From the NCBI RefSeq assembly GCF_011044495.1, contig NZ_CP049143.1, positions 372,001 through 436,000 on the forward strand: DNA of 64,000 nt, read 5' to 3'. Shown here one piece after another: positions 53,356 through 61,695 of this stretch. Every line of letters starts with the position of its first letter. Positions within the stretch are counted from its first letter, which is position 1. Under the pieces are notes generated by a model that worked only from the letters and a program-made list of their open reading frames with translations, did not search any database and was not told where the DNA came from. The DNA comes from Roseimicrobium sp. ORNL1 (GTDB lineage Bacteria > Verrucomicrobiota > Verrucomicrobiia > Verrucomicrobiales > Verrucomicrobiaceae). The position numbers and the translations under genes were made by a program.

Positions 53356-54756
53356 ATGGGCAAAGAGTACAGCATTACCCCCGTCTCCGTTCCTCACGTG
53401 GAGACGAAGCATCGTCGCATTCAAACCGCGCTGCCGCATCCGGATTCCGTGCCGGTACTGGAGAAGCTGCGTTCCCTTGAGCCCATCTCCATGCGTGGCA
53501 TGCCGCCCATCGTCTGGGACAAGGCCGAGGACTACTATGTCTATGACCGCCACGGCAACAAGTGGCTCGACTGGAGCAGCGGCGTGCTGGTGACGAATGC
53601 CGGCCACGGCGTGAAAGAAGTGCGCGAGGCCATCATCGCCCAGGTCCAGAGCGGCCTGCTGCACAACTACGTTTTCCCCAGCGAAGAGCGCGCCGAACTC
53701 ACCGAACTCCTCATCTCGCTCGCCCCGGCGGACCTGAAGAAGGTCTTCCTCCTAACCACCGGTTCGGAGGCCACGGAGTGCGCCATCAAGCTCTCGCGCT
53801 CCCACGGCATCAAGGTCGGCGGACGCGGGAAGATAGGCATCATTGGCTTCGAGCGTGGTTTCCATGGTCGTACGCTGGGATCCCAGCAGGCGGGCGGCAT
53901 GGCGGGACAGAAGAACTGGATCGTGAACGAAGACCCCGCGATCTTCACCGTGCCCTTCCCGGATGGCTACTGGCAGCCGGACGTGAGCTTCGAGTGTTTC
54001 CTCAAGGCGATTGACCAGCGTGGCCTCAAGCCGGAGAACATCGCCGGCGTCATGATGGAGACCTACCAGGGCGTGGGTCCCGACTTCGCCCCGACCGAGT
54101 ACGTGCGCCAGCTCGCTGCGTGGTGCAAGAAGCACCAGATCGTGCTCACCTTTGACGAAGTGCAGGCTGGCTTCGGTCGCACGGGCAAGTTCTGGGCGTT
54201 TGAGCACTACGGCCTGACGCCGGACATCATCTGCTGTGGCAAGGGCATCAGCAGCTCGCTGCCGCTCTCGGCGGTGATTGGCCGTGCGGAGATCATGGAC
54301 CAGTTCCCTCCTGGCTCCATGACCAGCACGCACACGGGTAATCCCGTCTGCTGCGCAGCCGCCATGGCAGCCATCCGCAAGATTCTGCGCGAGAAGATGA
54401 CGGAAAACGCCGCCGCGCTGGAGCCCGTGCTCCTTGCAGGGCTGCAGAAAATCCAGGCGCAGTATCCCGAGGTCATCGGCCACGTTACGGCCAAGGGACT
54501 CGTGGCTGGCATGCAGACCGTGAAGCCGGGCACGAAAGACCCCGATCACGACCTCGCCCACCGCATCATTGAGCTGTGCTACCAGAGGGGGCTTCTCCTT
54601 TTCGCGCCAGTCGGAGCCTGGGGACAGACGGTGAAAATCGCACCTCCCCTTAGCATCCCGAAAGACGCGTTGCAGGAAGGACTCACGGTACTGGAAGAAG
54701 CTACCGCCCAAGCGATTTCCGAACTGGTCGCAGAGGAAGTGTTGCAGGCTGCCTGA
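53356..54756 (+). CDS. Class III (4-aminobutyrate-type) aminotransferase
   Basis: 466 residues, normal for class III omega-aminotransferases. Substrate/cofactor motifs: GNKWLDWSSGVLVTNAGH, TGSEATECAIKLSR, FHGRTLG, TFDEVQAGFGRTG (cofactor Asp) and K296 in CCGKGISSSLPLSAVIG, the PLP lysine. THTGNPVCCAAAMAAI is typical of GABA/ornithine-type enzymes. It moves an amino group from an omega-amino acid or diamine to 2-oxoglutarate or pyruvate. Exact substrate cannot be fixed from sequence. Preceded by 110 bp; next gene starts 72 bp downstream. Confidence 0.9.
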   Translation: MGKEYSITPVSVPHVETKHRRIQTALPHPDSVPVLEKLRSLEPISMRGMPPIVWDKAEDYYVYDRHGNKWLDWSSGVLVTNAGHGVKEVREAIIAQVQSGLLHNYVFPSEERAELTELLISLAPADLKKVFLLTTGSEATECAIKLSRSHGIKVGGRGKIGIIGFERGFHGRTLGSQQAGGMAGQKNWIVNEDPAIFTVPFPDGYWQPDVSFECFLKAIDQRGLKPENIAGVMMETYQGVGPDFAPTEYVRQLAAWCKKHQIVLTFDEVQAGFGRTGKFWAFEHYGLTPDIICCGKGISSSLPLSAVIGRAEIMDQFPPGSMTSTHTGNPVCCAAAMAAIRKILREKMTENAAALEPVLLAGLQKIQAQYPEVIGHVTAKGLVAGMQTVKPGTKDPDHDLAHRIIELCYQRGLLLFAPVGAWGQTVKIAPPLSIPKDALQEGLTVLEEATAQAISELVAEEVLQAA

Positions 54757-54827
54757 GTCGAGACACTGGTGGATCTGGGCGTTGGGGTATTGCATTCCGG
54801 TGATTAATCCGGTGTGCTGGGGGCGTT

Positions 54828-56291
54828 ATGTCCCGCCCTAACGCCATGAATCCACCCGACTCTCCCGTTTCCTCCCGTCGCGATTTTCTGAAAGCCACGA
54901 CCCGGACTGCCGCCGGCGTCTCCGTCCTGTCCGGCATCACCATCCCGTACGTCCACGCCTCGGTGAATGACGAGGTGAAGGTGGCGCTCATCGGCTGCGG
55001 CGGCCGTGGATCCGGTGCGGCGAGCAATGCGCTTTCCGTGGGCAATGCCCCCACCCGTCTCGTTGCCATGGCGGACGTGCAGCAGGACCGCATGAACGCC
55101 AGCCACGATGCGCTGAGCAAGAAGCACCCGGACCGCATGAGCGTTTCCGAGGACGCGAAGTTCATCGGGTTCGATGCCTACAAGAAGGCCGTGGACGTGC
55201 TCAAGCCGGGCGATATCGCTGTCTTCGCCACGCCTCCTGCCTTCCGCTGGGTGCACTACAAGTACGCCATTGAGCGTGGCGTGAACATCTTCATGGAAAA
55301 GCCGCTGGCGGTGGACGGTCCCACCTCCAAGCGCATGCTGGAGCTGAATGAAGAGGCGAAGAAGAAGGGCCTCAAGGTGGCCGTGGGTCTCATGTGCCGC
55401 CACTGCCGCGTCCGTGGAGATCTTTACAATCGCATCCAGGACGGCGCGATTGGTGACCTCATCCTGGCCCGCGCGTACCGCATGCAGGCCCCGGTGGCCT
55501 CCTGCTTCTCCAAGCGTCGTCCGGAAGAAACGCCCGAGCTCATCTGGCAGATCCAGCGCTTCCATTCCTTCCTCTGGGCGAGCGGTGGCGCGTACAGCGA
55601 CTTCTTCATCCACAACATCGATGAAGCCTGCTGGATGAAGAACGACTGGCCGGTGGAAGCCCAGGCCAGCGGTGGCCGCACGGATCGCGGCGACTATGTG
55701 GACCAGAACTTCGACCACTACTCCGTGGAATACACCTGGAAGGATGGCAGCAAGTTCTTCTTTGAAGGCCGCAACATCACCGGCTGCCGCAATGAGTTCT
55801 CCACCACGGTGCATGGCTCGAAGGGCATGGCCATCGTTTCCTCGGCAGGTCACCTCCCGGCGAAGAGCGCCATCTTCAAGGGCCAGACACGCGATGCCGC
55901 CTCCACCGTGTGGCGTGCACCGTCTACCGAGCCGAACCCCTACCAGATGGAGTGGGATGACTTCCTCGACGCCATCCGCAACAACAAGCCCTACAACGAA
56001 ATGGAGCGCGGCGTGAAGGCGAGCCTCGTCACCTGCATGGGCCGCATGGCGGCGCACACTGGCCAGATCATCACCTATGATCAGATGCTGAACTGCCCGT
56101 ATGAATTCGCCCCCGGCGTGGACAAGCTGACCCTCGATGGCCCAGCTCCGATCCACGAAGACGCCAACGGCCGCTATCCCGTGCCGCTTCCCGGTGTGAA
56201 TCGTGACCGCGAGTACGCCATGGCGGATGTGGTGGTGCCAGCAGCCCCGGCTCCGGCTCCGGCACCCGCGGCGGGAGCACAGAAGTCCTAA
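54828..56291 (+). CDS. Tat-exported Gfo/Idh/MocA-family oxidoreductase
   Basis: 487 residues. Twin-arginine signal SSRRDFLKATTRTAAG then a cleavable hydrophobic stretch; the Rossmann motif VALIGCGGRGSGA and a conserved EKP motif (VNIFMEKPLAVDG) bind NAD(P). DGSKFFFEGRNITG and NEMERG-type segments in the C-terminal half resemble the inositol/sugar dehydrogenases of PVC bacteria, which use bound cofactor in the periplasm. An Ala/Pro-rich tail (PAAPAPAPAPAAG) ends the protein. ATG 54828 or 54846 are both usable. Followed by a strong terminator hairpin. Confidence 0.92.
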   Translation: MSRPNAMNPPDSPVSSRRDFLKATTRTAAGVSVLSGITIPYVHASVNDEVKVALIGCGGRGSGAASNALSVGNAPTRLVAMADVQQDRMNASHDALSKKHPDRMSVSEDAKFIGFDAYKKAVDVLKPGDIAVFATPPAFRWVHYKYAIERGVNIFMEKPLAVDGPTSKRMLELNEEAKKKGLKVAVGLMCRHCRVRGDLYNRIQDGAIGDLILARAYRMQAPVASCFSKRRPEETPELIWQIQRFHSFLWASGGAYSDFFIHNIDEACWMKNDWPVEAQASGGRTDRGDYVDQNFDHYSVEYTWKDGSKFFFEGRNITGCRNEFSTTVHGSKGMAIVSSAGHLPAKSAIFKGQTRDAASTVWRAPSTEPNPYQMEWDDFLDAIRNNKPYNEMERGVKASLVTCMGRMAAHTGQIITYDQMLNCPYEFAPGVDKLTLDGPAPIHEDANGRYPVPLPGVNRDREYAMADVVVPAAPAPAPAPAAGAQKS

Positions 56292-56310
56292 GCTCAAACC
56301 TCACAAGCGA

Positions 56311-56344
56311 GGGGCCGCCCGAAAAGGCGGCCCCTTTTCGTTTT
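56311..56344 (+). terminator. Rho-independent terminator after the Gfo/Idh/MocA gene
   Basis: Stem GGGGCCGCC (56311-56319) and GGCGGCCCC (56326-56334), 9 perfect base pairs with loop CGAAAA, followed by TTTTCGTTTT. It starts 19 bp after the stop of the oxidoreductase gene and ends about 65 bp before the next ATG. Confidence 0.9.
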
Positions 56345-56366
56345 GAAAGAACCAGTACTATTACCA

Positions 56367-56408
56367 GCGTTCAGGGCTCAAAGCCCGCAACCTCTGAGCC
56401 CTGAACGC
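56367..56408 (+). promoter_or_regulatory. Perfect 14-bp inverted repeat abutting a start codon
   Basis: GCGTTCAGGGCTCA (56367-56380) and TGAGCCCTGAACGC (56395-56408) are exact reverse complements around a 14-nt loop. The right arm ends one base before the ATG at 56410 and occupies the place where a ribosome site would be. In RNA this would form a stable stem masking the translation start; in DNA it could be an operator for a dimeric repressor. There is no T tract, so it is not an intrinsic terminator. Confidence 0.7.
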
Positions 56409-56409
56409 C

Positions 56410-56742
56410 ATGAAACAGATCATCCCCGTTCTCGCCCTGTTGCTGCTCATAGCGCTGGGCACACCCCGTGTTGGAGCTGAGAATCCCGACCAGCCCCACA
56501 TGAGGGCAGCGCTCGAATTGCTGCAAACCGCGAAGAAGTCCGATACGCCTCTGCCGATGCTGACGTCCGCCAGGAAGCATCTCAAGAACGCAGCCAAGAA
56601 CAAGGGTGGTGCCAGGGTGGAAGCGCTGGAACTGGTCGATGAAGCTATCGCTCAAGCGAAGGCTGGGGACAAAAAGAAGACCGAGCAGAAAATCAACGCG
56701 GCGATCGCGAACATTCACTCTGGCATGGGAAACGCCAAGTAA
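56410..56742 (+). CDS. Small exported helical protein of unknown function
   Basis: 110 residues with a signal peptide (about 1-23, ending VGAEN). The mature part, about 87 residues, is predicted helical, lysine- and alanine-rich (ALELLQTAKKS, LTSARKHLKNAAKNKG, ALELVDEAIAQAKAGDKKKTEQKINAAIANIHSG), with two similar helix-hairpin units. Not recognised. Start position is strengthened by the preceding 14-bp inverted repeat, which ends just before this ATG. Its own transcription unit, flanked by a terminator upstream. Confidence 0.75.
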   Translation: MKQIIPVLALLLLIALGTPRVGAENPDQPHMRAALELLQTAKKSDTPLPMLTSARKHLKNAAKNKGGARVEALELVDEAIAQAKAGDKKKTEQKINAAIANIHSGMGNAK

Positions 56743-56837
56743 GCGCGTGGGCGGTTGGCTATTTTTCCGTCGCTCCTCAATCATGGCGCACGCAATTCTG
56801 GTGACACCCGGGGTACTCCTGCGGTAGCCTCCATGGC

Positions 56838-58748
56838 ATGACGAACAAGCTTGTCGCAGGAGCGTGCGTGTTCCTTTGCCTGGCAGCCGCATGCCCGCTG
56901 CTTGCCGCTCCCATTCACACTGCAGCTGCCGGGGGAAATCTCACCCAAATCGAGAGACTTCTCTCAAAGGGCGCGGATGTGAATGCGCCGCATGAAGTCA
57001 GCGGCCTCACCCCGTGGCAGATGGCCCGTATGCATGGCCGTGATGAGGCAGCTGAACTCCTGGCAAAGAAAGGCGCGGATACGAAGCGTGAGTTTCCGAC
57101 GCCGGAGGAGATTATGGACCGGGCCTTGAAGAACTCCGTTAAGTCGGACGGCCCTGGTTTTGCCATCCTCGTCTCGCGCGATGGCAAGGTGCTCTATGAG
57201 CGCGGCTTCGGCATGGAGGACATGGAGGCGAAGAAACCGATCACGCTGGAGACGACCTTTCGCATCGGTTCCGTGACGAAGCAATTCACCGCCACAGCCG
57301 TCTTGCTTTCAGAAGAAGATGGCAAACTCAAGGTCACGGATACCGTGGCGAAGTTTTACCCCGGCTTCCCTCGTGGGGACAAGATGACGCTGCACCAGCT
57401 CCTCACACACACCTCCGGCATCTACAATTTCACTGCGCTTCCCGATTTCATGAAGGACGTCACGAAGCCCATGACGTCGGCACAGGTCATCGCCTCCTTC
57501 CGCGATGTGTTTCCAAACTTCGAGCCAGGCAGCGCTCACATGTATAGCAATTCGGGCTATTTCTTGCTCGGTGACATCGTGGAGAAGACGCAGGGCCGCA
57601 CGTATGTGGCGCTGCTGAAGGAGCGTGTGTTCGACAAGGAAGGCATGAAGTCCACCGGTGCGCATCGCCCTGACTTGGGCCTCGCGCACGAGGCCAGGGG
57701 TTACGCGCCTAAGGATGAGAAGGACGGGAAAGCCGGTTGGAAGCCTGCGGTCAACTGGCACATGAGCCAGGCCGGTGGGGCAGGAGAGCTGTACTCCACG
57801 GTGGGTGATCTCTACCGGTGGAACGAAGCCATCTACCACGGTCGCGTGCTGCGTCCCGAGTCCCAGAAGAAGGCTTTCACACCGCTGAAGGACTATCCTG
57901 ATGCGCCCAAAAAGCTGGAGGCCTCCGATGGCAACTATGCCTACGGATGGGTCGTCGGAGACGTGCGTGGGTTGAATAGCATCTGGCACAATGGTGGCCT
58001 CAATGGATTCACGAGTGAGCTGCGGCGTTTCCCGGATCAAAACGTCACCGTGGTAGTGCTGTCCAACTCCGCTTCCCCCATCGGCGGCTTCACCGCTGCC
58101 AGCGTGGCGGAGCTTGCGGCCAGGCAGTTCCTCTGGCGCGAGATGCAGCCGCAGCCGTGTTTCAGCGAGCAGACTCTCGCAGAGGGCACCAAGCTCGAAG
58201 ACTATGTGGGCACGTTTGATTTCTCCGTGCTCGGAGTGATGCGCTTCCGTGTGGAACGTGGACGCCTGCAGGCCAAGCTCGCCGATCAACGCTGGGGAGA
58301 TGTCGGTCCCGCAGGCAAGGACATCTTTCGCGAACCGGATGTGGACGCGAATTTCGAATTCAAACGCGATGAAAAAGGAGGCGTATCTTCCGTCACTCTC
58401 AAGCAACGTGGCACGGTGATCTCAGGGAATCGCTTTGCCGAGCCCAAGGAAGGCGAGATGACACGGGCTGCGCTGAATGAGCTGACGGGGAGATATCAGC
58501 TCGCTTCCCAGACCTTCGAAATGAAACTCTCTCCTCGCGGAAGCTTCCTGCTTGGAAAACTGGGCGAGCAGCCTGACTTCGCCTACTACCCGATGGCGGA
58601 AAAGAAAGACCACGTCTTCTGCAAGGCGATCCGCGTGGAGTTGGAATTTAAGCGGGAGAAGGATGGCAAGGTCCAGACTCTGGTTCTTCACCAGAATGGT
58701 ATCGCGATGCCGTTTGCAAGGGCGGGGGAGGTCGACCCTAAGAAATGA
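56838..58748 (+). CDS. Exported ankyrin-repeat - class C beta-lactamase-like serine hydrolase
   Basis: 636 residues with a signal peptide (about 1-24). Two ankyrin repeats (about 25-88: PIHTAAAGGNLTQIERLLSKGADVN) precede a beta-lactamase/DD-peptidase fold: S145-x-x-K148 in IGSVTKQF, Y236-S-N in MYSNSGY, and H384-N-G in WHNGGLNGF. These are the catalytic Ser, Lys, Tyr and the KTG-equivalent. About 455-630 holds two copies of the DUF3471-like beta domain (LEDYVGTFDFS and LTGRYQLASQTF). Probably a periplasmic esterase, D-aminopeptidase or peptidase instead of a drug-resistance enzyme. Ankyrin fusion to this fold is unusual. Confidence 0.87.
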   Translation: MTNKLVAGACVFLCLAAACPLLAAPIHTAAAGGNLTQIERLLSKGADVNAPHEVSGLTPWQMARMHGRDEAAELLAKKGADTKREFPTPEEIMDRALKNSVKSDGPGFAILVSRDGKVLYERGFGMEDMEAKKPITLETTFRIGSVTKQFTATAVLLSEEDGKLKVTDTVAKFYPGFPRGDKMTLHQLLTHTSGIYNFTALPDFMKDVTKPMTSAQVIASFRDVFPNFEPGSAHMYSNSGYFLLGDIVEKTQGRTYVALLKERVFDKEGMKSTGAHRPDLGLAHEARGYAPKDEKDGKAGWKPAVNWHMSQAGGAGELYSTVGDLYRWNEAIYHGRVLRPESQKKAFTPLKDYPDAPKKLEASDGNYAYGWVVGDVRGLNSIWHNGGLNGFTSELRRFPDQNVTVVVLSNSASPIGGFTAASVAELAARQFLWREMQPQPCFSEQTLAEGTKLEDYVGTFDFSVLGVMRFRVERGRLQAKLADQRWGDVGPAGKDIFREPDVDANFEFKRDEKGGVSSVTLKQRGTVISGNRFAEPKEGEMTRAALNELTGRYQLASQTFEMKLSPRGSFLLGKLGEQPDFAYYPMAEKKDHVFCKAIRVELEFKREKDGKVQTLVLHQNGIAMPFARAGEVDPKK

Positions 58749-58797
58749 AGGACTATCGTCGAATAAGTGAGCCTGGTTGAGCGACAATCCCTTACTG

Positions 58798-59487
58798 ATG
58801 GAAACCATGAAATTCGATCTTTCCCGTACTGCTGAGTCTAAAGGACGCGAGGGGAACTGTGCGAAGCTACCCCGAAGACGCACGCTCCTCGGTCTCGTAG
58901 TGGCCGGGCTATTTCCTTTCGCGGCCGCTGTCCTTCCAGCGGAGGAATCCGTGGTTGAGCTCCCTGAGGGCAAATCTCCGGATGGGGCGGTGCTGCTCCG
59001 GATAAAGGGAGAACCCAAATCAGAGGATCCCAACGTGTTGGAATTGGTGACGGTGGCCACCGGCAAGGTGGCAGGCACTGTTCCTGCGGGCGGATACACT
59101 TCGACAGCACAGGCCGAGGTGGATAATGCCGTAGTCCTATGGTCGCCCGATTCCAAGAGGTGCGCGTTGATGTTCCGCGATTCCAAACGTACCACCAAGC
59201 TCCAGGTGTTTCAGGTGGACCCATCCGGACTGCGTGAAATCGAACTGCCATCTCCCACCGATGCAGCCTTTCAATTGCTGGGTGCCAAGGAGTGTTTTCG
59301 CAGCCTGCGTCAACTTCCGGTGCGTTGGCTGGATGCGGACAGCCTGCTGGTCAAAGCAAGCGGGGATGTCGTCAAGGAGACCGGGGATAAGGTCCCGATC
59401 TATTATGAGGCAGATGTCCGGTACAAGGTGAGCGAAAGGAAAATCGTCAAAGCGACTCTGACACATACTGAGCCCAGAGAGGGCTGA
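58798..59487 (+). CDS. Uncharacterised exported protein with Tat-like signal
   Basis: 229 residues from the ATG at 58798; TTG 58777 and ATG 58807 are alternatives. The N-terminus has PRRRTLLGLVVAGLFPFAAA, a twin-arginine-like signal with an export stretch. The mature region is beta-rich (VVLWSPDSKRCALMFRDSKRTTKLQVFQVDPSGLREIELP) and looks like half of a beta-propeller with one WSPDSK motif. No family recognised with confidence. Convergent with the TPR gene across the 453-bp repeat-bearing gap. Confidence 0.68.
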   Translation: METMKFDLSRTAESKGREGNCAKLPRRRTLLGLVVAGLFPFAAAVLPAEESVVELPEGKSPDGAVLLRIKGEPKSEDPNVLELVTVATGKVAGTVPAGGYTSTAQAEVDNAVVLWSPDSKRCALMFRDSKRTTKLQVFQVDPSGLREIELPSPTDAAFQLLGAKECFRSLRQLPVRWLDADSLLVKASGDVVKETGDKVPIYYEADVRYKVSERKIVKATLTHTEPREG

Positions 59488-59533
59488 CAGCGGTCTATTG
59501 AGTCTTGCACAAAAGACTGACGTGTTGGAACTC

Positions 59534-59809
59534 GTGCCCTGAAGGGGCACAGGAGCCCAGCCCAGGGTTAGGGAGCCCTGGCGACCGACACCCTGGGTCG
59601 CATTGGAATTGGTGGCCGCCCTGAAGGGGCGGAGGAGAGTTGACCATTCAGGTGTTCTATCGCCTACGGTGGGAAAGTGCCACGTTGCACAGGCTGCCAC
59701 GTGCTCCTCCACCCCTTCAGGGTGGGATACATTATCGTACACCACCCAGGGTGTCGGTCGCTTAGGCTCCCTAACCCTGGGCTGGGCTCCTGCAGCCCTT
59801 CAGGCTGCA
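59534..59809. repeat. Nested inverted-repeat element with four covarying hairpins
   Basis: The 453-bp gap at 59488-59940 between convergent genes holds this element and nothing else recognised. Outer arms of about 60 bp (59539-59598 and 59743-59803) are imperfect reverse complements; within them lie an inner pair (59616-59640 and 59703-59725). Four small hairpins share the loop core TGAAGG but have different, paired stems: GTGCCC/GGGCAC (59534-59550), CCGCCC/GGGCGG (59616-59632), and on the minus strand CCACCC/GGGTGG (59709-59725) and TGCAGCC/GGCTGCA (59791-59809). The stems vary in step, so base-pairing itself looks selected. A dispersed intergenic repeat (REP-like) is the best guess. Confidence 0.8.
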
Positions 59810-59940
59810 ACTTCGGGTGCTGACCAAGACAATAAGTTGGAGAAAATTGTCAGTCTATTGCGCAATGTTCAATAGTTCCAGTTTGGTGGTTCTACAAAGA
59901 CACTCTGCCCGCTTCGACAGACAGTGAGGTGACGGGCTGC

Positions 59941-61695
59941 CTAGTCCAGCTTGATGGGAGACAGGTACCGGCGTTCTTCTTCAAACATCTCCGCCGCGAC
60001 GACGTCCCTGGCCATGGCGGCGGCTTCTTCGCGTTTGCCTGCTTTCCACAAGAGTCCCGCCAGCACGGCCTTGGGGCCGGGTTCCAATTTCATGGCATGG
60101 CTCGCAGCGATTTCCAAGCTGCGCTTCATGCTCTGGAAGTCGCCCGCGTGAAACTCGGCGAGGGCTTTTGACAGGAGCGCGATGGGCTCTTGTTCCGATG
60201 CATCGTCCTTTGCATATAGAAAGTGCCCCAAAGGCCGGTCCATCTCGATGCCGGAGAGCAACCTCAGATAATCCAGTTCGCTGCTGGAGGAGTGCCAGCC
60301 CGGTTCGAGCTTCAGCATGGCATTCGCTGCCTTCAACATGCCAGCGGCATCGCGACGGCGTTCGCTGAGTTCATAGATCCGTCGAAGAGTGGGTAGTTTC
60401 GCAGGGCTGTCCATCCCGGCCAGCTCCCAGTAGGCCGTGAGGGCCACCTCTACCTGGCCCAGGGATTCCGCGCCTGCTCCGACCTGGGCCAGCTCCGATG
60501 CCTTGTTGTTTCCTGAGGCATACAAGATGGCGCCGTTCAGGTGCCCAACCATGGTATCACCTTCCTTTAGATTACGCGCGAGGAATGCCCGGATGAGTTC
60601 CAGATCCACCTTGGAGACAGGAAGCGGTCGGTTATCGAGCATGCGCTCCAGGGATTCCCATTGGCCTCTGCGCATGAGAGCATTGGCGCGTGCAAGAAAG
60701 AGTCCGCGAGAGCCCATTGCGTCGGACTCTGAAATCTCGCTGAGTACGGTGTCGCTTTTACTGTGCCGTGAGATCCACTGGTAAAAGAGATCCCTCGTTT
60801 CCTTCTTTTCCGGTGAAATGAGTTTTTTGGCGAGGGGGATGATGGTGTCGATCAGCTCCGGCGACTTCGCCACGCACTGCTCAAAGACCCAATAGCGCTG
60901 CATGTCATTGAAGGCGGGTGCCTTGCTGGCGAGCTCAGCGAGCTCGCCCAGTTTCGAGGAATCGAGCGAGTTGGAAAGTGCGAGTGCAGACAGACCAATG
61001 ACGGTCAACTTTCCTTCTCCGCGTGCAGCCTCCCACAAGATGTCGGTTGCCGCATCACGGGTTGCCTTGTCGTGTGAATGGATTTCTTCCGCGGCGAGTT
61101 TCACACGGCACTCGGGATCGTCGCGGTGTTCGCGCCAGATTGCGAGCCGCATCTCTTTGGCTTCGGCGACCTTGCCGCCCTTTTGAAGAACGGCGGCGCG
61201 GAATTCGCGTGTCAGTCGTTCCTGACGGCAGGTTTCGGGAAGAGAAGCTTCGATTTGGAGGGCGCGCGCGAGATCGTTGCAGCGGAGGGCAGCCTGTCCC
61301 ATCGCCACCGTGTCCTCCCATGTTGCAGCACCCAAATGCTGAAGTTGGTTCCAGGCGCGGAAGGCACTTCTCTCAGCACCGGGCAGCTCATCCAGGCACC
61401 TGGCAATGGACCTCGTCACGAGGGGATCGTTTGGAGCCTTGCGAACTGCTTGCGCGAGCAACTCAAAAGCCTTCTGCGGTTGCCCGGCATCCAGAAGGGC
61501 GATGCCTTCCTTCGAGAGTTTCCTGGCCTCCCAGGTGTGCCAGATTTGTTTTGCCCTAGGTAGCAGGAGCCAGGTTCCTCCCGCCATGGCGAGCAGCACG
61601 AAGGAAGCGACGATGAATATCCGGGCCCTTCTCTTCGAGGGTGACAAGCGGCGCGGCGATGGTGAAGGTGCCGAGGGAGATCCTGGGATGCTCAT
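59941..61695 (-). CDS. Membrane-anchored TPR-repeat protein
   Basis: 584 residues. One membrane helix at about 25-44 (FIVASFVLLAMAGGTWLLL) after a basic N-terminus, then a long helical-repeat region. TPR-like units include KLSKEGIALLDAGQPQKAFELLAQAV (about 60-85) and AGLLWKAGKREEAAAMARDVV near the end. Probably a scaffold on the outer side of the inner membrane. The ATG at 61695 overlaps the preceding formylglycine-enzyme-like gene (ATGA), so the two proteins are likely partners. No enzyme motif. Confidence 0.82.
   Translation of the reverse strand: MSIPGSPSAPSPSPRRLSPSKRRARIFIVASFVLLAMAGGTWLLLPRAKQIWHTWEARKLSKEGIALLDAGQPQKAFELLAQAVRKAPNDPLVTRSIARCLDELPGAERSAFRAWNQLQHLGAATWEDTVAMGQAALRCNDLARALQIEASLPETCRQERLTREFRAAVLQKGGKVAEAKEMRLAIWREHRDDPECRVKLAAEEIHSHDKATRDAATDILWEAARGEGKLTVIGLSALALSNSLDSSKLGELAELASKAPAFNDMQRYWVFEQCVAKSPELIDTIIPLAKKLISPEKKETRDLFYQWISRHSKSDTVLSEISESDAMGSRGLFLARANALMRRGQWESLERMLDNRPLPVSKVDLELIRAFLARNLKEGDTMVGHLNGAILYASGNNKASELAQVGAGAESLGQVEVALTAYWELAGMDSPAKLPTLRRIYELSERRRDAAGMLKAANAMLKLEPGWHSSSSELDYLRLLSGIEMDRPLGHFLYAKDDASEQEPIALLSKALAEFHAGDFQSMKRSLEIAASHAMKLEPGPKAVLAGLLWKAGKREEAAAMARDVVAAEMFEEERRYLSPIKLD

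Noticed and set aside
54804-56297. 497-codon minus-strand frame opposite the Gfo/Idh/MocA gene
   Set aside because: Antisense to a clear oxidoreductase with Tat signal; no independent evidence.
59534-59809. Possible CRISPR array
   Set aside because: Repeated units are in opposite orientations, unevenly spaced and differ in the stems; no unique spacers of constant length and no cas genes.
59603-59875. 90-codon frame in the inverted-repeat element
   Set aside because: Falls on the palindromic repeat; the protein has no family resemblance and is explained by the repeat's composition.
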